Positions 38,719 to 50,700 of a stretch of DNA of 64,000 nucleotides are shown here, piece by piece (the first letter of the stretch is position 1; each line of letters opens with the position of its first letter). A program made the translations under genes and the position numbers. Below the pieces are notes generated by a model, which made no database searches, had not been told where the DNA came from, and was given only the letters and a program-made list of their open reading frames with translations. This DNA comes from Periplaneta americana. Taxonomy: Eukaryota; Arthropoda; Insecta; Blattodea; Blattidae. The stretch is taken from positions 23,740,391 through 23,804,390 of the forward strand of contig NC_091127.1 of the NCBI RefSeq assembly GCF_040183065.1. Direction: 5' to 3'.

Positions 38719-41700
38719 GACCTATTATTATTACTATTATTATTGTTATTGTGGTGATTTTATTCCAGCAGAAATAGATATTTTGATAAAACAATTTTTT
38801 CAAGGGTGCAACGTGCACTACAGCTTCAAGAATTGAAAGCACTTCATGAAAGTGCCAAACACTGAAGAGAGTCGAACAATTCAGAGTCTATGTTTTGGAG
38901 CAAGTTAGCCTATGTAGTATGTTGGAAATTAGCTAAGGCACTAAAACCCTTCACGGATGCTGAACTTGTAAAGAGATGTATGGTGCCTGAACAAAATATA
39001 GTTAATTATGTACTGCAACAGTTCAAATGTGAATTCATAGAACATAGTTTTAGTGATTTTAGACGTATGGAGAGTGATATTAGTATTTTTGTTAATCTTT
39101 TCATAAATTTAGTACAATCCGTAAGAGTGCAGTTCCAGGACGAGTTAATTGATTTACTAAGTAACGTAGAATTCAGAACTAAATGCAGAGAATATGACTT
39201 GACAAGCATAGAATTATTTTAAAAATGAACAAAACTAAATATTACAAGATGAGCTTATTCGCTGCCACTATGTTAGCTTCCTTCGCCTCGACATATATGT
39301 GCGAACAGTTATTTTCGAGAATGAAGGTTACTAAATCCAAACATAGGTCCCGATTAACAGATGAGCATCTTTAGCGCATTACAGTAAATTCGTTGGAAAT
39401 AGATTCCCGATTACTTGCAGAAAAAAATGCAGATGTTTTATAGACCGCAAAGTAGACTATATGGTGGAATATGAAAATGATATTATCTATGATATTATTA
39501 TATCATAACTATATTAAATATATTAAATAATGTAATAACTGAATATTGCAGTGTATACTCTTTCCTTTTTCAAATTCAGTTTATTATCCGTATTTAAAAG
39601 AGTGTAAGAACTATGCCACGGGCGGTGCTGCAATGTACAATGCAATGTAGTTGCGGAGCCCAGTCCGTACACTGTGTGTGTTATGCAGAGCAGCATCATC
39701 CGTGTAATCGGGGCTTTTACAATTTTGAGCATACCTGATCTAGACTCTAGGAATGCCTTTACAGCTAAAAAACATCAGTTACATTGAAGTATGCAACTGA
39801 GATGATTAAGATGCTCACAGATCTCAGTAAGGAATCCAAGGTCGCTTATGGAATCCTCATTTTCTAGTTATAGAAGAGGGGTTTCCTAAAATAAATAAAC
39901 AGATAGGCAGACGAAAAAAAAAAAATCAATAAAATTATATTAATTATTAAATAATTATTAATTAATTATGCACCTAGTAAAGCATATTTTACTACATAAA
40001 AATCACCACACATCTCTTCATTCTATAACAAAAAATCACTTTCGCATTCCTTTTTAAAACTACATTTACGTGAAGATCTTGCAGTTTTGAACAGAGCAGC
40101 ATAACGGTATACTAGCTGTAGCATGTTCTGACACTGAGGCTTGTTGTTGACATTCGAACACACAATCAAATATCAGCGGTACTCCACACGCTGAGTAAAG
40201 GTTAAGTTCATGACATAATCTCAAGAATGCGAATCCAAGTTGATCATCACTGCTCTAAAGTCAAGAAGCAGGTGGAGGCAAAACTTTCTTGCACCTGGAT
40301 ATCTTATGTAGATAGTTCTAAGACATAGTAAGAGTGTAACTAAATTACTTTCTCAGAAAGTCATTAATTAGACTTTGATCTGAAAAGCAATGACTTGAGG
40401 ACAGTCATGAACTGATATAATTAACACGCTATTCAATATATAATCTACTACAAAATTCAATTACAGATTAGATGAAGATATCAATGTGAAAATAGTAAAA
40501 ATGTGTTCAAAAAATCTCAATGTGGTAGAATTTTAAAATATTTCTGATTACTATATATTCTACAATAAGGCAGATTACATATTCTACCTGGTGCAACTGA
40601 CTAAGGAGATGCATCACTGGGTTCTTGTGCGTGTGGGCAGCCATCTGTTGCATGAAGGGGCTGAGTCCTGGGTCAACAGGTTGTTGTGGTGGTACCGGCT
40701 GGCTCAACATCTGCTGCATGATCAGCTGTAGAACAGTAACATAAAGTATTAAGGACAGAATTTTAAAAATTAGATGGCCAGATATAATCACAAACTCAGA
40801 ACTATGGAAGATAGCAAATCAGAAAGAAATCACAATAGAAATCAAAAGACGAAAGTGGAAGTAAATAGGGCACACAATCAGGAAAGAAGATGGAGCAGTA
40901 GAAAGAATGGCTTTGGATTGGAACCCCCAGGGTAGTAGAACAAGAGGAAGGCCAAAAAATACATGGAAGAGAACAGTTTTGGAGGAAATTGCTACGGAAG
41001 GGAAAACATGGAGCGAAGTGAAGAAGTTGGCTACAAATAGGATCCGATGGAGGCACTTTGTGAATGCCCTGTGGTCCTCATGAGGAGATATAGGAGTTGA
41101 TTAAGAACAGATGTTAGCCAGCATGTCTTTATGATAAGTTGAAAGATATTAGGTTTAAATGAAAATGAATATTCTACCGGCTGTAAATTCATGATTATGA
41201 AAAGAGAACCTGAGTTTCCAGAGATATTTTATGATTACTTTATAACTATGTCCATTGCTTTTGCACCACTTCCTATTTCTCACTAATATTATAACTACCC
41301 AAAATATTTTTTTTATCCAATGCCACCAGGTTGTCTTTTCGACATTTCTGGTCTTCTCTCCTGGCCATGGCTTAGTTGTAACCCACTTCTGAGGTTGGGG
41401 CGCCTGGAAGGCGGAGTTACATTACCCCGATGATATGATAGGATGATTATGATAATGTGTGCCAGGAGAGGTCTTAAATCTAAACTTAACCTAAATTCCA
41501 GACCATGGACGAACACAGGAATAATCCCCTTTAAGGAAAAATTCCTGTGCTCTAACCGGGAATCGAACCCGGGATCTCATGAACTATAGCCAGAAGCTCT
41601 GACCACTAGACCATGAGGCTGGTCACTACCCAAAATATAAACACTCCAATTTAATCCTACCTGCTGCTGCTCAAGAGGTGACAGAGTGCTCCAGCGTTCT

Positions 41701-44700
41701 GTTTGTGACAGCTTCCCTGCCACAGCCTGCTGCCTGCAAAGCAAGCACACACACACGCACATCATAACCATTTTGCCCACCTCCATACCCAAAAGCAACT
41801 CTACTAAGTTTATGTATGTCAAATATATCTCTTACCTCAATTTTTCCATTATAATATTAAACAATACATAATACATTTTACTATACATAGGGCCAGTTGT
41901 ATAAAGCGTTTGAACCGAGATTAAGGGTTAAAATGGCCGCCAATCAAGTTGAACCAGATTTCCTGTTGTATAAATGCTAATCTAAGTTCATGTTACCTAC
42001 GAGGCGCGTCCATAAAGTAACTTTCCCACTCGTCCCACAGCTAGCAAACCATATGTTGCACGAAGCGACTGCGTGTACGTGATAGAGTAACGTCCTGGCA
42101 TACGCTAGCGGAACTTCCCGAGTGCTCTCAGTAGCTTCGTTGCATTGGTTGAAGATGGACGTTCCTATTCCAGCTCCCGCCACGTGTGAAGTGCGATCAG
42201 TGATAAAGTTTTTGAATGCACAGGCATAGCGCCGATTAAAATTTATCGTCAGCTGTGCCAGGTCTATGGGCAAGCAGATGGTGCGTTGCTGCTGTAGACA
42301 ATTTTCAGCAGGATGCCAAAATATGCATGACGAGGAGCGCAGTGGGAGGCCAACCATCATCACTGACGATCTTGTGGAGCAACGCACCATCTACTTGCTC
42401 ATGACCAGGACCTCCTATATTACCGGACCTGACACTGGCATCCAAGATGGCGGCCAGAAGAGGGCTTTCGTAGATTGCAAAGAGTTAAAATAAATACGGC
42501 ATCGATAAGATTATTTTAACAAAATTCTCAATGAAACAATAAATAATAAAGTTCCTTACCTACATAAATGAAGATAGTGCATTCAGTAACATAAAAATAA
42601 GCCTACATATACACCAATAATAAAAGAAAGCAAGTGATTAAAAGCTGCAATATGTTATTATATTAGGTCTAGGCCTATATGATTTTATATATGAATATTG
42701 GCAATTGCCCAATTGACTCTTGTAAAATTCAGATTTGTGAGGAAACAGAAGGCAGTAATACAATACTGAATAACTGCTACTTCAGGATTTAGGAAATCTT
42801 ACCTGAATTATACAAATAGATTTCATCAGCAACTGGAAATTATATAATATGGAGTCCTGTCTTCCTAGTCACTACACTTTGTCACTGTATTCACTGAGAT
42901 TGGTTGAAAATAAAGCTAGCTATTCACTGCGTACAGTTTAACACTGTGCCCACTGATGTTGATTTAGAATGATATGGTACTATTCACTGTAGTTTCTCAC
43001 TGTATCCACTTGTGTTGATTCAGAATGAAATGACACTATTCACTGTAGTTTCTCACAATATCCATTGATGTTAATTCAGAATGACACTATTCACTGTAGT
43101 TTCTCACTATATCCACTGATGTTGATTCAGAATGAAATGGCACTATCCACTGTAGTTTCTCACTATATCCACTGATGTTGATTCAGAATGAAATGACGCT
43201 ATTCACTGTAGTTTCTCACTATATCCACAGATGTTGATTCAGAATGAAATGACACTATTCACTGTAGTTTCTCACTATATCCACTGATGTTGATTCAGAA
43301 TGAAATGACACTATTCACTGTAGTATCCACTGATGCTGATTTAGAATGAAATGACACTATTCACTGTAGTTTCTTACTATATCCACTGATGTTGATTCAG
43401 AATGAAATGACACTATTCAGTGTAGTATCCACTGATGCTGATTTAGAATGAAATGACACTATTCACTGTAGTTTCTTACTATATCCACTGATGTTGATTC
43501 AGAATGAAATGACACTATTCACTGTAGTATCCAATGATGCTGATTTAGAATGAAATGACACTATTCACTGTAGTTTCTCACTATATCCATTGATGTTGAT
43601 TCAGAATGAAATGACACTATTCACTGTTGTATCCACTGATGCTGATTTAGAATGAAATGACACTATTCACTGTAGTTTCTCACTGTATCCACTGATGTTA
43701 ATTCAGAATGAAATGACACTATTCACTGTAGTTTCTCACTGATGTTAATTCAGAATGAAATGACACTATTCACTGTAGTTTCTCACTATATCCACTGATG
43801 TTGATTCAGAATGAAATGACACTATTCACTGTAGTATCCACTATATCCACTGATGTTAATTCAGAATGAAATGACACTATTCACTGTAGTTTCTCACTAT
43901 ATCCACTGATGTTAATTCAGAATGACACTATCACTGTAGTTTCTCACTATATCCACTGATGTTGATTCAGAATGAAATGACACTTTTCACTGTAGTTTCT
44001 CACTATATCCACTGATGTTGATTCGGAATGAAATGACACTATTCACTGTAGTATCCACTATATCCACTGATGTTAATTCAGAATGAAATGACACTATTCA
44101 CTGTAGTTTCTCACTATATCCACTGATGTTAATTCAGAATGACACTATCACTGTAGTTTCTCACTATATCCACTGATGTTGATTCAGAATGAAATGACAC
44201 TTTTCACTGTAGTTTCTCACTATATCCACTGATGTTGATTCAGAATGAAATGACACTATTCACTGTAGTTTCTCACAATATCCACTGATGTTAATTCAGA
44301 ATGACACTATTCACTGTAGTACCCACTGATGCTGATTTAGAATGCAATGCCACTATTCACTGTAGTTTCTCACTATATCCACTGATGCTGATTCAGAATG
44401 AAATGACACTATTCACTGTAGTATCCACTGTATCCACTGATGCTGATTTAGAATGAAATGACACTATTCACTGTAGTTTCTCACTATATCCACTGATGTT
44501 GATTCAGAATGAAATGACACTATTCACTGTAGTATCCACTATATCCACTGATGTTAATTCAGAATGAAATGACACTATTCACTGTAGTTTCTCACTATAT
44601 CCACTGATGTTAATTCAGAATGACACTATCACTGTAGTTTCTCACTATATCCACTGATGTTGATTCAGAATGAAATGACACTTTTCACTGTAGTTTCTCA

Positions 44701-47700
44701 CTATATCCACTGATGTTGATTCAGAATGAAATGACACTATTCACTGTAGTTTCTCACTATATCCACTGATGTTAATTCAGAATGACACTATTCACTGTAG
44801 TATCCACTGATGCTGATTTAGAATGCAATGCCACTATTCACTGTAGTTCCTCACTATATCCACTGATGCTGATTCAGAATGAAATGACACTATTCACTGT
44901 AGTATCCACTGTATCCACTGATGGTGATTTAGAATGAAATGACACTATTCACTGTAGTTTCTCACTATATCCACTGATGTTGATTCAGAATGAAATGACA
45001 CTATTCACTGTTGTATCCACTGATGCTGATTTAGAATGAAATGACACTATTCACTGTAGTTTCTCACTGTATCCACTGATGTTAATTCAGAATGAAATGA
45101 CACTATTCACTGTAATTTCTCACTATATCCATTGATGTTAATTCAGAATAAAATGACACTATTCACTGTAGTTTCTCACTATATCCACTGATGTTGATTC
45201 AGAATGGAATGACACTATTCACTATAGCTTATCACTGTAATATCCACTTATACATAGACCTACACAAGGGATTAGATAGGCTGTACAACTAAAAACAATG
45301 AAGAATTCACAGTTTGGAGAGCACAGCACTGTAATTTCTCACTGTATCCACTAATGTTGATTCACAATGAAATGACACTATTCACTATAACTTATCACTG
45401 TAATATCCACTTATACATACACAAGGGATTAGATAGGCTGTACAACTAAACACAATGAAGAATTCACAGCTTGGAGAGCACAGCAGCCTATTTTTTGAAC
45501 TTGGAACACTTTCGGTGGGTTTTATTTTTGTCTTTCAATGCCTGCTTTTCATTTTGGACCTTGCAGTAATTATTAATAAATATGTTGGTCAATACCTTGC
45601 TACAATTCACTGCTAGTTTTCTTACCACTGAGTTGTTTGTTGGGGTAAAATGTTCATAATGAATGCTTCTTGTCCACTTATCCCTTAAATCTTTATCTTT
45701 TGGAAACAAAAATACGTGTACAAACGGATTTTCTTTATCGTAATTCGATTTGCAACCTGGGACACTACATGTGCGAGGCATTTTAAGATGAACAACGTAA
45801 CACTTTCAAGCTTTGTTCTCTACGAAAACAATTTATATTAATTATAATGTCACAATTCTATTAATATATACTAACTTATAAACCCTTCAATGATTACACT
45901 AGCGGCAAATGATACAAGAAACACAATAAACATTCACATGAAGTACATACACTTTCACAGTTGCGTTAACCACTCTATTGTCCACCATGTTTGTTTACTT
46001 CCGCTTACAGTGTCAGGTCCGGTAATATAGGAGGTCCTGCTCATGACATTAGGCCCATAGACCTGGCACAGCTGACAAATTTCAACTGGCGCTATGCCCT
46101 GATCGCACTTCACACGTGGCAGGAGCTGGAATAGGAGTGTCCATATTCAACCAATGCAACGAAGCTACTGAGAGCACTCGGGAAGTTCCACTAGTGCATG
46201 CGCTATGCCAGGACATTACTCTATGACGTACACGCAGTCGCTTTGTGCAACATATGGTTTGCCAGCTGTGGGACGAGTGGGAAAGTTACTTTATGGACGC
46301 GGCTCATATCTTAATCTAACAAGCAAACAATCTGATGGAGGCAGATAAAGAAGTACTTATACAAATTTTGGTCACAAGACTACAATTAGAAGGGCTGTAA
46401 AAAATAAGTTCGCCAGGGGCTGTTCACAGAAAGAAAACACAATTTCATTAGACAAATTTATTGGCACAGACATAGAAATTATTGAGCTATTTTTCAACAT
46501 ATTCCCCACCGGAATTGAGACATATGTCGTATCATGGGATCGACAGACAAGTGCAGACAGTTGTCAAATGTTGATTCTGATCCCAGAAGGCTGACTTCTA
46601 CGACACAACAACAAAAAAATTGATACCATGGTATGACAAACGTCTTAATTCCAGTGGGTGATATGTTGACAAAAAGTGCAACAATTGCTGTATCTGTTCC
46701 AATAAATCTTTCCATGCAATTGTGTTTTTTTTCTGTAAACGGCCCCAGGGAAAATCACTTTCTGGACAGCCTCGTAATTGCTGTCGATTGGCCAAAATTT
46801 TTGTTATTAACATGGTAAAAGAAAAAAATTAACTTTTTTATCTGCCCCCATCAGAATGTTTGCTTGTAAGTTTATATTTAACTCTCGAATTTTCTACAAT
46901 TAATCTCCTTGAACTCAGATCAGAAGCATTCATATTTTATATTTAACCAGTTCTAAAGCATAAAGCAAGAATTTTCGTGTAACCTGTGTACAACAACTAT
47001 ATTGAGGTGAATTGTGTCTATTTTTAATTATAGTTATTTAAATAACATCATTTGAAGGTTGTGGAGTTTATTTTGGCAGAAGTGAGGTTATGGATATCAG
47101 TAATGAGGAATGTTAGACTACATCCGAAATACAAACGTCTATTAATGTTCATCATTTAAAAATAAACAAGCATGAAATTGTTAACAATTTAATGTATTTC
47201 GATGTTATGAAAATAAATAAAATAAATGTGTAAGTAATAAGAAATGAGGTAGGTATACCTTATCGAATAATTAACTATATCGCTTTAACCCTATATACTG
47301 TATTTTCTCGAATACCCGATGGCCTCGAATAAGCCCAGCACCACATTTAGCAAAAAAAAGTTCATATAAACATACGGTCAATTTTGTTTAGTCTTTTAGT
47401 TACAGTCATTGTTTGTGGTGTAATAATATCCGTGATGATAAAGTTTAATTTACAACTTCTGTACTCTTCATATGTATTTTGAGTGACATATTGGTATATT
47501 AGATATTCCATTAGTTCTTTATATTTTTCAGCCCTCAAGTTTCCCAGAAATTGTGTCACCATGCTTCGGAAAGTATTCCATGTTCATTATCATTTAACAG
47601 TGTTACAGAATGAGTCATTGAGGAGTTTACGGATCTGAGGGTCAATAAAAAATTCCCTCCTTGATTTTATTTCCAGTGGAAATTTACACAGAAAACATTT

Positions 47701-50700
47701 GAATGCATCTCTGTTTTGGCTCATAGCTTTAACGAATTTTTTCATTACCATAACAAAAGAGACAGCACTGTTTACACATTTACACATCATATTTAGGAAC
47801 AGCAGACAAAAATATCGCTCACAGAAAATTACATAGGATTTCACCACAACAGTGTGTGGAAAACTGAACAAAACATAAGGGAACACAGTAAAGAAAACAC
47901 GTTTTCACAAACAAGATCTTCAATAGCAACTGCCTAGTGTTGTTATGAAGCTCGCTTTGTCAGTGGTAAGTCAAGCTGGAAGTCTTAAAACGAATCCCTT
48001 CTTATTCAGGGGTGGTAAAACTATAGAAACCTTATATAATAATATTGAATTGGGCGAACCGTCTATATTTATCTAGTATATATTTGGATTAAACATTAAC
48101 GTTTTCGGCACTTATGTGCCATTTTCAAATGCATGGAATTGCCTTATTACATGTTGAAATAGATACACCTTATGTGTGTGAAATATATGGTGTGTACCCT
48201 TGATGATCTACCATCGTTTACAAAATAATATATAAATTAAATTAAAAACACTTGCTAATAATTAAAATCTATACTAATTTACATCTACAATAAAAGTCCC
48301 ATTGTTTTATGTGACAATATGGTTATCTTGAAGTTGTTATCACATGCAGTTCCTATATTTATTAAATTTTTTTTTTTTTTTTTGAGTTGCACTGTGTTGC
48401 ACATATTAAAATGTTAAAATTTGTTTGTTATATATTGACTTGTCAGAATGCTTCCTATGAGGTTTATGAGGAGGTTAGTTGTGTCTCTTCTGATGGCTCT
48501 ACTAGACGGGCTGATATCATCATAATTGATCGGCAGAAGGATAAGGGTGTCATTCTTGATCCCACAATCCGTTTTGAGATGCATGAGCAACAGCCACAAG
48601 AGGTATGTCGTGAAAAACAAGTCATATATGAGCCTTGTTGTCAGCATCTTGGAGCACAATACCACATTACACATTGGACAGTTTTTGGGCTCATGTTCTG
48701 TGCCCGTGGCACGATCCCACGTGAAACTTTAAATCAACTTAAACAATATAACATTTCTGATGCAACGATTGATGCCATAGGATCTCACGCGTTAAAATCA
48801 TCCTTAGCTATAATTAGTAATCATTTGTACCCAATAAAATTTTTATTGTAAATGATTTCCTACGTTTTCTTATCTTAATGTTTTTTCTTTTTCTTTCCAA
48901 GTGTCACAAAATTCTTTTGTTTACTTATTATTCTTTATGAATTGATTAGTAGGCCTATCGAACCCTTATTTAGGGCGGCTTTTGTTTATACAAATTATCT
49001 ATCAAGTGTTTTTAATTTAATTTATATATTATTTTGTAAACGATGGTAGATCATCAAGGGTACACACCATATATTTCACACACATAAGGTGTATCTATTT
49101 CAACATGTAATAAGGCAATTCCATGCATTTGAAAATGGCACATAAGTGCCGAAAACGTTAATATTTAATCCAAATATATACTAGATAAGTATAGACGGTT
49201 CGCCCAATTCAATATTATTATATTACAACGTGCTTATCGGAGAATCATACAAAATGAAAATATAGAAACCTTGATTTCGTATATTTATAAAGGACGAAGC
49301 ACATCCGGTCATATCGTATATTGCCAAAATCAGAACCAATTGACAAAAATTAATGTCATATTCGTGATTAGCAACCCAAATTTAGTAAGAATTGATTATT
49401 TTAATCTCCGAAGCATTTTCAGTGTTGACCAGTGTTACGAATAATATACTTCGGGTAAGGTTTCACTGTCAATACCTGAGGAGGAACTGCCTCTGGAGGA
49501 GCTGATACTGATACTGCTGCATGAGGAGGCTCTCTTGGTCCAGCCCTGAAGGTAATGTTGGTGTGGTGACACCTTGTGTCATGGTAGGTTGCACTGTTGT
49601 GGACACAGATGTAGACACTGTGTCCGCTGGCTGCAACATGAAACATAACCGACTTTTATCACTGATCCTACATCATTACAATCTTGCTATTTGTCCACGT
49701 AATGTGAGCTTGAAAAAACTCCCCCACACAAAACAATAAGCAGTGCATAAATTTCAACAGACGTATAAAAATCTTTCTGTGCACTTTTTTACTGCAAAAT
49801 TTCAATTTTTATTGTCTTTTCATTAGTCCCTTTATTTTAAAATACTGCAGAACCCCTTTTTAACGAATCTCTGAGGGTTTGCTTTTCTTTTCCTTAAAAA
49901 GGAGTTTACATAAAATGGGAAGAAAAGGCTAAATAAAATAACTACTGGGTGTTCAGTTCAAAGTGTGTCATGGCTTGTTGTATGCCGTCATGTGGCTAGT
50001 CGATGAGCCTAGAGAATTCAGTCTTCCTACACTTCTGCAGAGGCGTATTACCTATATGCCAGAGAAGTTGCCTAGCAAGTACGGCGTTCATTCTGAAGAG
50101 TACTTACCGATACATACGGTAACACCTGTAGTGGCAGGAATGTGAACTGTTTGGAAACACGTACTGAGGTGAGTTTTTTTGTTACTGTCGGGATATGTGG
50201 AGAGGGTTAAGACGATTACTTACGTATTTATTGACATTAACTTCGACGATCAACATGGACACGGAGCATTTGATTTGTATTGTAGAATGTTGCCGTACGC
50301 AACCAATGATAACAAATACCCTGCGTAAGACTTGCCCATGCAAAACACAGTTCGAAAGAGGTTATGGTAGCACACAGACTGTGCAGACCGCCATCTGTTG
50401 CTCTGACGTTCAAGTTATACCGTACACGTTCTCAAGTTCAGATTGAACGCCTTGATTAATAGGCAACTTCTCTGACATAAAAGCTGAAACTCGCTTCAAA
50501 TTGCTGACTCACAACAGTGACGTCATGACACACTTTGAAATGAACACCCAGTAGTCCTAGCATGTGTGTTATATACCAAACATCATAATGATTCAATCAG
50601 GACTATAATTACTAATTACAATACAATTCATTATAATATTTTCTGAGTCTTCAAATGGTGAGAGAGAGATGTTTTGCCTTTGGGCTGAACCCAAACCACA

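Larger units (their letters stand above)
42406..46039 (-). mobile_element. P-element-like transposon (32-bp TIR, 8-bp TSD, THAP exon), interior replaced by satellite
   Basis: The termini are perfect 32-bp inverted repeats (CAGGACCTCCTATATTACCG is the first 20 bp) flanked by CTCATGAC at 42398-42405 and 46040-46047. An 8-bp duplication, a TIR near 31 bp and a THAP-domain first exon are the hallmarks of the P superfamily. The 5' end is on the right. Only exon 1 of the transposase survives. About 2.5 kb of the 3.6 kb is tandem satellite, so it is non-autonomous. Confidence 0.85.
42000..46306. mobile_element. Palindromic mariner: two inverted 5' halves
   Basis: 42000-42397 (plus) and 46048-46306 (minus) are inverted copies of a mariner 5' end sharing GCGTCCATAAAGTAACTTTC. 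The left arm encodes the transposase start [20 protein letters not shown] and on to [19 protein letters not shown], with one stop after NAQA. TA lies at both outer edges. It is interrupted by the P-like element at 42406. Confidence 0.8.

Noticed and set aside
42885-45245. CRISPR-like array
   Set aside because: Units abut with no spacers, and the context is a eukaryotic transposon; it is a satellite.
45488-45625. C-terminal 45 codons of the THAP ORF
   Set aside because: They follow a strong GTAAGA donor and lack the Cys-x2-His of THAP, so they are probably intron.
47285-47330. Transposon terminus TACTGTATTTTCTCGAATAC
   Set aside because: No inverted partner within several kilobases.
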